Under the pieces are notes generated by a model that saw only the letters and a program-made list of their open reading frames with translations, searched no databases and was not told the DNA's origin. This document shows positions 39,871 to 46,562 of a stretch of 64,000 bases of DNA, piece after piece. Source of the stretch: Rhodovastum atsumiense (GTDB lineage Bacteria; Pseudomonadota; Alphaproteobacteria; Acetobacterales; Acetobacteraceae); assembly GCF_937425535.1 (NCBI RefSeq), contig NZ_OW485601.1, forward strand, positions 3,145,501-3,209,500. Direction: 5' to 3'. Position numbers and translations under genes: made by a program. Position 1 is the stretch's first letter, and each line of letters opens with the position of its first letter.

Positions 39871-39938
39871 TGTAGGGCGGACGCAGTCCGCCATCGCAAG
39901 GTTGCCGGCTTGCGTTGGCGGACTGCGTCCGCCCTACA
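39871..39938. repeat. 68-nt perfect palindromic repeat (TGTAGGGCGGA family)
   Basis: Arms of 23 bp (39871-39893 and 39916-39938, beginning TGTAGGGCGGACGCAG) are exact inverse complements, with a 22-nt centre that itself contains CGCAAG/CTTGCG. A diverged copy lies at 53344-53428. It sits between the convergent trmJ and aldo/keto reductase genes and could act as a bidirectional terminator. The design is that of a small non-autonomous palindromic element. Confidence 0.8.
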
Positions 39939-39945
39939 TGAGCTT

Positions 39946-40974
39946 TCAGGTGTTCGGCAGGCTCGGCCCACTTCCGGCGCCGGTGGCCGTGATGGCGGCG
40001 CTGATCTCTTCCAGGTCCTGCCGGGTCAGTGTCAGGGTCGCGGCCCCGATCCAGCCATCCACCTGGGCGGCGCTGCGCGCGCCGACGATGGCGCCGCTGA
40101 CGGCGGGCCAGGCCAGGGTCCAGGCGACTGCGACAGCAGGCACGGTGGCGCCGTGCCGCTGTGCGATCGGCCGCAGCGCCTCGGCCAGTGCCAGGTTGCG
40201 CGTCAGTTTCTCACCCAAGAATTCCGGGCTGCGGGAGCGCCAGTCATCGGCCGGCAGCGCCTGTGCCCGCGCGGCCGAGAAGCGGCCGGTGAGCAGCCCG
40301 GCCTGCATCGGGCTGTACACGATCACGCCGGTCCCATGGGCCTCGCACCAGGGCAGTTCGGCCGCGGCGACGTCGCGGCGGATCGCCGAGAAGGGCGGCT
40401 GCAGCGTGTCCACGTGTCCCACCCGTTCCGCCGCTTCCAGTTGGGCGGCATCGTGGTTGGACAGGCCGACCGCGCGCAGCTTGCCTTCCTGTTTCAGTGC
40501 CAGCAGCGTGCCCCAGTAATCTTCCAGCGCTGTGCCGTCATTGGCCGGCCAATGCATCTGGTAGAGATCGATGCGCTCCACGCCGAGCCGCCGCAGCGAT
40601 GCGTCCACCTCGCGGCGCAGGCTCGCCGCGGCGCCAACGCGGCGCGGCATGGCCTGACGGTCGGCCTCGTCCCAGACCAGGCCGCCCTTGGTGAAGACAT
40701 AGGGGCGCTCGGAGGCCGGGATGCCGGCGAGCGCTTCCCCGACGACTTCCTCCGAATGGCCCAGCCCGTACACAGCGGCGGTGTCGATCCAGTTGATGCC
40801 GCGGCTGACGGCGTGGCGGATGGCGGCAACCGAGTCGCGGTCGTCCTGGCTGCCCCAGCCGACTGCCCAGTCCGGGCCGCCGATCGCCCAGGCGCCGAAG
40901 CCGACGCGGGTGATCGCCATGTCGGTGCGGCCGAAGCGGCGGGTGGGAAGCGGTGTCGTCGTGCTGCTGTCCAT
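39946..40974 (-). CDS. Aldo/keto reductase
   Basis: 342 aa from the ATG at 40974, with AGGAGG 5 nt upstream. TIM-barrel NADPH oxidoreductase. 'GINWIDTAAVYGLGHSEE' supplies the catalytic Asp and Tyr, 'YVFTKGG' the Lys, and 'LYQMHWPAND' the His. The C-terminal 'GAIVGARSAAQVD' is the cofactor-binding strand. The substrate is unknown; the closest type is sugar or aldehyde reductases of the YajO/Tas group. Divergent from a LysR regulator that probably controls it. Confidence 0.9.
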   Translation of the reverse strand: MDSSTTTPLPTRRFGRTDMAITRVGFGAWAIGGPDWAVGWGSQDDRDSVAAIRHAVSRGINWIDTAAVYGLGHSEEVVGEALAGIPASERPYVFTKGGLVWDEADRQAMPRRVGAAASLRREVDASLRRLGVERIDLYQMHWPANDGTALEDYWGTLLALKQEGKLRAVGLSNHDAAQLEAAERVGHVDTLQPPFSAIRRDVAAAELPWCEAHGTGVIVYSPMQAGLLTGRFSAARAQALPADDWRSRSPEFLGEKLTRNLALAEALRPIAQRHGATVPAVAVAWTLAWPAVSGAIVGARSAAQVDGWIGAATLTLTRQDLEEISAAITATGAGSGPSLPNT

Positions 40975-41018
40975 GCAGGCCTCCTGTCTGGCAGCCAACG
41001 TCGTGCGCCGGCATTCGG

Positions 41019-41038
41019 CTTTCAAATAGATTGGAAAG
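41019..41038. promoter_or_regulatory. Candidate LysR operator between the reductase and regulator genes
   Basis: CTTTCAA and TGGAAAG form an imperfect dyad (CTTTC/GAAAG) across 20 bp in the only AT-rich part of the 90-bp divergent intergenic region. LysR proteins usually bind such dyads next to their own genes. No experimental support. Confidence 0.35.
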
Positions 41039-41064
41039 ATGACATTAAGCTGTGCCATTGCTGA

Positions 41065-41967
41065 ATGGGCGTGAGTCCGGTGGAACTGAGGCAGTTGCAG
41101 CATTTCCTGGCGGTGGCCGAGGCTCAGCATTTCACCCGCGCCGCGCAGCGGGTGAACATCGTGCAGTCAGCGCTGTCGGCCTCGATCCGGGCACTGGAAC
41201 AGGAACTGGACGCGAAGCTGTTCGTCCGCAGCACCCGCAGCGTCCGCCTCACCCCGGCCGGCCAGGCGTTTCTGGAGCAGGCGCGGGTGGCGCTGGAGGC
41301 AGTGGAGCAGGCACGGCTGGCCGTTGCGGCGGTCAAGGGGCTGCAGCGCGGCACGCTGGGCATCGGCACCGTGCAGAGCCTGCCGGCGTTCCTCGATCTT
41401 CCGGCGTTGCTTGCCCGTTTCCATGCGCGGCATCCCGGCATCGAGGTGCGGCTGTGCCAGGGCAGTCCGGCGCATCTGCTGGAGAAGGTCCGCAACGGGC
41501 GACTTGATCTGGCCTTCCTGCCGCTCTGCGATGCCTCCGCCGGGATCGCCACCCGGTTGATCGCCTGCGAGGAACTGGTGGTGGCCTGTGCCCCCGCCCA
41601 TCCCCTCGCGGGGCGGGAGGGGGTGGCCCTGGCGGCGTTGCGGGCGGAAGCCTTCGTCGAGTTCGAGCCGGCCTGGGGCACACGGCAGTTGACCGACCGG
41701 GCCTTCCTCGCGGCCGGCCTCGAGCGGCGCATCGCCTTCGAGATCAGCGACCTCGACACCCAGCTCGCGCTGGTGGCCCGCGGGCTGGGCATCGCGCTGG
41801 TGCCGGAGGCGGTGGCGGAGGTGCGGCGGTCCTCGCTCGGCATTGCCCGCTTGGCCGGGCCGGAGATCTGCTGGGAACTGGTGGTGGCGACCTCGGTCGA
41901 GGGATCAGGTGCGCAGGAGGGCGCCGCGCGGCACTTCCTGGCCCTGCTCGATGCCGTGCCGGCCTAG
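41065..41967 (+). CDS. LysR-family transcriptional regulator
   Basis: 300 aa. The winged helix-turn-helix is near residues 6-65 ('ELRQLQHFLAVAEAQHFTRA', 'SALSASIRALEQELDAKLF'). The effector-binding periplasmic-protein-like domain spans 95-295. The start may be the ATG at 41065 or the GTG at 41080; the HTH is complete either way. It is likely to regulate the divergent aldo/keto reductase and itself. Confidence 0.92.
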   Translation: MGVSPVELRQLQHFLAVAEAQHFTRAAQRVNIVQSALSASIRALEQELDAKLFVRSTRSVRLTPAGQAFLEQARVALEAVEQARLAVAAVKGLQRGTLGIGTVQSLPAFLDLPALLARFHARHPGIEVRLCQGSPAHLLEKVRNGRLDLAFLPLCDASAGIATRLIACEELVVACAPAHPLAGREGVALAALRAEAFVEFEPAWGTRQLTDRAFLAAGLERRIAFEISDLDTQLALVARGLGIALVPEAVAEVRRSSLGIARLAGPEICWELVVATSVEGSGAQEGAARHFLALLDAVPA

Positions 41968-41986
41968 CGATCCGGACGTCGCGCTT

Positions 41987-42382
41987 TTATCCGGCGAACT
42001 CGTCTTCCGCCGAGAGGCCGCCCTCCAGCGGCAGGTGGCTGTGCCGCCACGCCGCGGTGCCGCCATGCAGCACCGCGAGGTCGCGCAGTCCCGCCACCTG
42101 CAGCAACTCTGCTGCCCGCGTGGCGCGCGCGCCGGAGAAGCACACCAGCACGACTTTCCGTTCAGTGCGTGCCACTGCATGCGCCCGGTCGCGCACCCGG
42201 CGCAGCGGCAGGTTGCGCGCGCCCGGAATGTGCCAGGCGGCGAACTCGTCGGGTTCCCGTACGTCCAGTACCAGGGCGGGATCGGCGTCCACGAGGCGTC
42301 GATGCAGTTCGGTCGGCTCGAGCCGTTCGATCCGCGTTGCCGCCGTGTCGCCCAGCACTTTTTTCCTCAGCATCGCGAACAT
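41987..42382 (-). CDS. Rhodanese-domain protein
   Basis: 131 aa from the ATG at 42382 (GGAG 8 nt upstream). A single rhodanese domain with active-site Cys in 'VLVCFSGARATRAAELL' and 'LVLDVREPDEFAAWHIPGAR'. It probably transfers sulfane sulfur in the cytoplasm. The first 20 residues ('MFAMLRKKVLGDTAATRIE') are not a signal peptide. It is convergent with the LysR gene and divergent from the PadR regulator, with a second rhodanese gene 1.7 kb away. Confidence 0.87.
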   Translation of the reverse strand: MFAMLRKKVLGDTAATRIERLEPTELHRRLVDADPALVLDVREPDEFAAWHIPGARNLPLRRVRDRAHAVARTERKVVLVCFSGARATRAAELLQVAGLRDLAVLHGGTAAWRHSHLPLEGGLSAEDEFAG

Positions 42383-42725
42383 CACGATTTCTCCGGCCAC
42401 GAGATCGGTCCGGCGCAGGAAGGCGGCCGGGATTGCAGGGGATACGGGAGCACGACGGGGCAGGGCACACCCGCCGGTCCTGCCAACAGGAGTCCGGGAT
42501 CTCACCCGAACGGCACCGGCGCCGATGATCCCACGATCCGCCACGGGGCGTCGTTGCGGGACACGGCCTTTCCAAGCCTGGAGCACGACGGAGGCAAGCT
42601 CGCAAGTCACGCGGGCGTGGTCAAGCAGGGGAAGTCCGGGAAGGGACGGGGCCGCTATCCCTCGACAGGATGTCCCGCGCCCGTCACAAGGATCATCACG
42701 TGCCGCCTTCCCCGGGAGTGACCCC
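42383..42725. other. Intergenic region between rhodanese and padR-type genes
   Basis: 343 nt without a credible gene. It must carry the promoters of both divergent genes. A CGGCACCGGCGCCG-like GC dyad lies near 42510-42525. No convincing -10/-35 pair or terminator was found by eye. Confidence 0.4.
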
Positions 42726-43337
42726 ATGGCCCACTCAGATAATCTCCCGTCCAGCTCCGCCCCGCCGACCGGACAGGAATGTCCGTTCGGTCCCGGCTGG
42801 GCCGGCATGGGATGTGCGCCCGGGGTGGCCCGCCAGCGCGGCGGGGGCGGGTGCGGGCTGGGCCTCGGGATCGGCCGGCGCCGCGGCCGGGTGTTCGACA
42901 ACGGTGACCTGCGCCTGCTGATCATGGCGCTGCTCGCCGAGAAGCCGCGCCATGGCTACGAGATCATCAAGGCGCTGGAGCAGTGCGTCGGCCAGGGCTA
43001 CAGCCCGAGCCCCGGCGTGATCTATCCGACGCTGACCCTGCTTGAGGAACTCGGCCACGCCTCGGTGACCGAGGAGCGGGCCGGCCGCCGGCTCTATGCC
43101 CTCACCGAGGCCGGGGCGGCCGATCTGGAGCCGAATCGACCGGCGGTGGAGGCGATCCTCTCGCGCCTGGCCGCCGGTCCGGCGCATCGCGGCATCCCGC
43201 CGCAGGTGTTGCGCGCGATGGAGGCGCTTGCCGGCAGCGTGCGGGCGCGCGTGCAGGCGCGTCCGCTGGATGCCGCCGGGATCGAGGCCGTCGCCGCCGC
43301 GATCGATGCGGCGGCACGTGCCATCGAGGATCTCTGA
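42726..43337 (+). CDS. PadR-family transcriptional regulator with Cys/Gly-rich N-terminus
   Basis: 203 aa. The PadR winged helix is about residues 56-135 ('LRLLIMALLAEKPRHGYEII', 'SPGVIYPTLTLLEELGHASV'). The preceding 50 residues are unusual: Cys at positions 19, 30 and 43 in Gly-rich context ('GQECPFGPGWAGMGCAPG', 'RGGGGCGLGLG'). This could bind metal or react with sulfur or redox species, consistent with two rhodanese genes and a heme protein around it. The C-terminal helix mediates dimerisation. Targets unknown. Confidence 0.88.
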   Translation: MAHSDNLPSSSAPPTGQECPFGPGWAGMGCAPGVARQRGGGGCGLGLGIGRRRGRVFDNGDLRLLIMALLAEKPRHGYEIIKALEQCVGQGYSPSPGVIYPTLTLLEELGHASVTEERAGRRLYALTEAGAADLEPNRPAVEAILSRLAAGPAHRGIPPQVLRAMEALAGSVRARVQARPLDAAGIEAVAAAIDAAARAIEDL

Positions 43338-43356
43338 ATCGGGACTGCGGCCGGCG

Positions 43357-43959
43357 TCAGGGCCGCGTCTCGGTCCAACTGACCGAGACGGCGCCGCGGA
43401 TCTCGCCCGGCGCATAGCCGGTGGCGGTGTCCTGTGGATAGGCTTCGGCGATTCGCGCCGCCACCTCCGGCGCAATGGTCCGGCCGTGGCATTGCGTGCA
43501 CATCTCCGCCATCGGGATCGCCTTCAGCATCCGCACGCTGCGGCCCTGGGGGCCATCGGTCGCCGTCACCGCTTCCAGCCCGGCGGGATCGGCCCCGGCC
43601 GCGCGCTGCGTTGCGAAATGTTCGAGCGTCGCCGCTTCCCACGCATCCGGCCGGCCCTTCGGGTTGCGCGCCTTCAGGCTGACGCGCCAGACCGTGGTGC
43701 CGGTGCGCGCGCCGATCTCCCGCGCGATCGTCGGGGCCGCTTCCTTGCACACGCCGATTGCAAGAGTCGGCCCGCCGCTGTTCAGGGCACCGAGCAATTG
43801 CTGCTTCAGCCTGTCCTGGAATTCCATCGCCACCGCACGGCCTTTGGCCAGGTCCGCCGACGTTCCGCCGCCGGGCGCCGGCGCCTGCGCACCTGCCGGG
43901 GTTGCCAGCATGGCCGCCCCCATCACCATCGCTGCCGCGATGCCACGCATCCGTTCCAT
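43357..43959 (-). CDS. Periplasmic single-heme protein, DUF3365 / Tll0287-like
   Basis: 200 aa. Signal peptide 1-24 (ends 'ATPAGAQA'). One c-type heme site C154-x-x-C-H158 in 'AEMCTQCHGRTIAP'. 'LKARNPKGRPDAWEAATLEHF' and the 'PMAEMCTQCHG' context match the DUF3365 heme-sensor-like family. It is likely to be a periplasmic redox carrier or sensor and needs a cytochrome c maturation system located elsewhere. Convergent with the PadR gene, 19 nt apart. Confidence 0.82.
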   Translation of the reverse strand: MERMRGIAAAMVMGAAMLATPAGAQAPAPGGGTSADLAKGRAVAMEFQDRLKQQLLGALNSGGPTLAIGVCKEAAPTIAREIGARTGTTVWRVSLKARNPKGRPDAWEAATLEHFATQRAAGADPAGLEAVTATDGPQGRSVRMLKAIPMAEMCTQCHGRTIAPEVAARIAEAYPQDTATGYAPGEIRGAVSVSWTETRP

Positions 43960-44067
43960 GGTTCCGCCGTTCCTGCGTCAGTCGCCTGGAATGGGGGAAT
44001 TTTATTAATTGTGCAAGAAGGAAATTAAGCTTACATCCGCCTTCGGATCATTGCGAAAGGAGTCGGG

Positions 44068-44415
44068 ATGTCCCCCGTGCCGCATGAGATGACCCCGGTG
44101 GAGCTGCAGGAGGCGTTGCAGCGCCACAGCATCGTTCTGGTGGATGTGCGCGAGCCGGATGAATACCGGGACGAGCGGATTCCCGGCGCGCTGCTGTTCC
44201 CCTTGTCCAGCTTCGACCCGGCGGCGCTGCCGGTGGGCGGCGGGCGCGAGGTGGTCCTGCATTGCGGCATCGGCAAGCGTTCGGCGCTGGCGCTCGCCAG
44301 GTGCGCGGCGGCCGGGGTGGCGGTGACCGCACATCTGCAGGGCGGGCTTGCCGCCTGGAAGCAGGCGGCCCTGCCCACGCTGTCCGGTGCCGCCGCGCCG
44401 GCGGCACATCCCTAA
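44068..44415 (+). CDS. Rhodanese-domain protein (second copy)
   Basis: 115 aa, AAAGGAG ribosome binding site. Active-site Cys in 'VVLHCGIGKRSALALARC', with 'IVLVDVREPDEYRDERIPGA' and 'LQGGLAAWKQ'. A compact single-domain sulfurtransferase without signal peptide. Only about 40% similar by eye to the rhodanese at 41987-42382, so not a recent tandem duplicate. Its stop overlaps that of the RepA-like gene on the other strand. Confidence 0.88.
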   Translation: MSPVPHEMTPVELQEALQRHSIVLVDVREPDEYRDERIPGALLFPLSSFDPAALPVGGGREVVLHCGIGKRSALALARCAAAGVAVTAHLQGGLAAWKQAALPTLSGAAAPAAHP

Positions 44416-45770
44416 CGCCAGGTCGGTGCCGGCACTTTCCGCACGCGGCCCGATACTTCCTCGAACCCGTCGATCCGGCTGTCCCACCAGTCGTCGATCA
44501 GGTCGCGGTTGGCGGCCGCCCAGGCGGCCACCCGCTCGAAGTCACGGGCGTAGAGCCCACCGGCGATCTGCAGCGTCACCGGCTCCAGCGCGATCACCGT
44601 GCGCGTTTCCGGATCGTAGCGTCCGCCTGGCGTGACCTCGATGACCGGCGTATCGCGCCCGTTGGAGCGCTGCAGCCAGATCACCTGCGGCAGGCCGGTC
44701 AGGTGGGATTTCAGGCTGACGGTCTGGCGCGACTGGCGGCGCGAGGGATCCTCGGGCGGTTGCCTGCGAGAGAGCCGGTCTTCGAAAGGCTGGTCGGTGA
44801 GGGGGGCGGCGGGCGATGGAGGCGGGGGAGGGGCCTCGGCCTCCACGGCTGTGACCACGACCGGTTCCGGGTCCGGTTCCGGATCCGGTTCGGGGGCCGG
44901 CTCCGGGGTCATGACCGGTGGCGCGGCCGCTTCCTCGGTCTCGGCGGCCGGTTCCGGCGATGCGGCCTGGACGGCCGGCCGCGCCGGCGCCGCGCCCACC
45001 TGCACCACGATCCCGTTCTTGCCGATCTCGACCGGGAGCTCCGGCCAGAGCTGGCGAATCAGGTCCAGGGCCGGCTCGACCGTGCTGCGCAGCTCCGGAA
45101 TGGATTGCGATGCCGTGCCGAAGCGTTCGCGCAGCTCGTCCCATCCGGCCGTGACCGGTGTTGCCGCCTGGGCCCGCAACTGCGCCGCCGCGATGAACGC
45201 ATACAGGTCCATGGCGAGCGGCGAATCGAGCAGTGCCAGCACGATATGCCGCTGCAGCGCCACCGCTGATTCCGCCAGGCTGGCGACGAAGCGCGCATTC
45301 AGCCGCGCGGTGGAGCGCCATCCCGGGGCGCCGCGGCTGCGTGCGCGCGCGTCGAACAGGGCCAGCGCGGCGGCGCCGTCGCCGGCGAGGGTGATGCGCG
45401 TGGACAACAGCCGGGCGAGCTGTTCCTCCATCTCCCGCAGCCGGGCGCCCTTGACCTCGGCCCCGAGCGCGCGCGCCACCGCGGCGATGTTCTCGCCCAG
45501 TTCCACGACGGTGCCGCCGGAGCGGTGCACGCTGTCGCACAGGTACATCAACAACAGGCGCGCGAAGCGGCCCGTCGGCAGGGTGACGCCCTCGGCCGCC
45601 TCGATGGCGAGGAACGCGCCGTCCCATTCCCGCCGCCAACTGGTCTTGGCGGAGGCACGCAGGGGCAGCGCGAACTGGCACAAGGAGGCGTGGTGCCAGA
45701 GAATCGGATCGGTCGTCGCCGGGGGCGACCCGCTCGCCAGCGGCGAGAGCAGGTCAGCAGAGGCATTCAT
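44412..45770 (-). CDS. RepA-like replication-initiator-related protein with extra C-terminal domain
   Basis: 452 aa from the ATG at 45770. Residues about 60-255 resemble the plasmid RepA_C family of acetic-acid bacteria and relatives: 'LPTGRFARLLLMYLCDSVHR', 'VELGENIAAVARALG', 'LREMEEQLARLLSTRITLAG' and a second winged-helix-like part to 257. Residues 262-330 are a Pro/Glu/Ala linker with PEPDPEP repeats. Residues 350-432 form another conserved-looking unit ending 'FERVAAWAAANRDLIDDWWD'. No parAB, iterons or DnaA boxes were seen nearby, and essential ribosomal genes are 8 kb away. This looks like a chromosomal, repurposed initiator rather than a plasmid origin. The family assignment is by eye. 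Confidence 0.6.
   Translation of the reverse strand: MNASADLLSPLASGSPPATTDPILWHHASLCQFALPLRASAKTSWRREWDGAFLAIEAAEGVTLPTGRFARLLLMYLCDSVHRSGGTVVELGENIAAVARALGAEVKGARLREMEEQLARLLSTRITLAGDGAAALALFDARARSRGAPGWRSTARLNARFVASLAESAVALQRHIVLALLDSPLAMDLYAFIAAAQLRAQAATPVTAGWDELRERFGTASQSIPELRSTVEPALDLIRQLWPELPVEIGKNGIVVQVGAAPARPAVQAASPEPAAETEEAAAPPVMTPEPAPEPDPEPDPEPVVVTAVEAEAPPPPPSPAAPLTDQPFEDRLSRRQPPEDPSRRQSRQTVSLKSHLTGLPQVIWLQRSNGRDTPVIEVTPGGRYDPETRTVIALEPVTLQIAGGLYARDFERVAAWAAANRDLIDDWWDSRIDGFEEVSGRVRKVPAPTWR
44866..44908. repeat. Short tandem repeat encoding PEPDPEP in the RepA-like gene
   Basis: Three degenerate 12-nt units (GGTTCCGGGTCC, GGTTCCGGATCC, GGTTCGGGGGCC on the + strand) encode the Pro-Glu-Pro-Asp linker of the RepA-like protein. 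Likely to vary in length between strains. Confidence 0.6.
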
Positions 45771-45826
45771 GCGCAGGGAACCGGATGACAGCGGAGCGAA
45801 CGCAAAATTGAGGATTTGTCGCGGGT

Positions 45827-45840
45827 TGTCCCCTCGGACA
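45827..45840. promoter_or_regulatory. Dyad TGTCC-N4-GGACA upstream of the RepA-like gene
   Basis: A perfect 5-bp dyad 57 bp upstream of the RepA-like start, followed by a further GGACA at 45848-45852. It might be an autoregulatory operator or a fragment of an initiator site. Weak evidence. Confidence 0.3.
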
Positions 45841-45976
45841 CTTCCCTGGACATGTGTCAGTGGTGATAGGCGCACCGCCTGGCAAGATCAAGCCTGCCAA
45901 ACTCCCGCCACGATCCCGACCAATTGGTGCCCGAACGTCCCGTCATCCTGCAGACCGAAGCAAGGAGCTTTGGGCC

Positions 45977-46192
45977 ATGCAGGCAGAGGACGGACTCCGG
46001 CGCGGCGGCTATGTGATCGCGTTCGCGCTCACCCTGATCGCGATCTTCGTGTTCTCGGCTGGGAATTTCTGGGCCGGCTGCGGCCTGGTGCTGGCGGCGA
46101 TGGCGGTCATTTCCGGGGTCGAGCATCTCGCGGAACTTGAAGTGCGGGACTTCGGCTTCGCCCGCCTGCCTGCCCCCGCCCTGCGGCGCTGA
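45977..46192 (+). CDS. Small membrane protein, unknown function
   Basis: 71 aa from the ATG at 45977, with AAGGAG (45962-45967) 9 nt upstream. Two hydrophobic helices (about 11-28 and 32-48: 'YVIAFALTLIAIFVF', 'AGCGLVLAAMAVISGV') then a short charged tail. No family recognised. Divergent from the RepA-like gene. Confidence 0.6.
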   Translation: MQAEDGLRRGGYVIAFALTLIAIFVFSAGNFWAGCGLVLAAMAVISGVEHLAELEVRDFGFARLPAPALRR

Positions 46193-46562
46193 CGCCTGCC
46201 GCCCCGCCCGCGGCGGATCGTTGCCGCGATCCGCCATCGGCGGGCTCATCGTTTCGGCGTGAGGTGCGTGCCGGCATCGCGCGGCCGGCCGTTGCCCCGC
46301 CCGCCAGCCTCGGGGCGCTATCCTGCGGCGTGGCGTTGTTCGCCGCGTGATCGCCCGCACAGATCATCTCGTATCCTTCGCGCCCGGCATGCATGCCGGC
46401 GAGTCGCAGCGCCTCCGCGAACCCGCCGGGGCCGTCCTCGCCGAAGCGGCGCATCACCAGCAGGTAACGGCCCTGTTCCGGCAGCGGGACGTGGGCATCG
46501 AGGCGACGCAGCCCGGGCCTGGGCCTTCTCCTGCCGCGTTTCCCGCCCCCTTGCCCTTTCGT
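46193..46562. other. Gap between small membrane gene and PAS kinase, possible minus-strand gene remnant
   Basis: 370 nt. On the minus strand, 46300-46545 encodes a protein-like stretch containing 'AHVPLPEQGRYLLVMRRFGE' and 'ALRLAGMHAGREGYEMICAG', with AGGAGAAGG upstream but no good start codon, and the frame then runs into non-conserved sequence over the opposite gene. It may be a decayed gene or an unusual start. No terminator seen for the kinase. Confidence 0.3.

Noticed and set aside
44412-45976. Plasmid replication origin around the RepA-like gene
   Set aside because: No iterons, DnaA boxes, AT-rich opening region or par genes were found, and core ribosomal genes lie on the same molecule.
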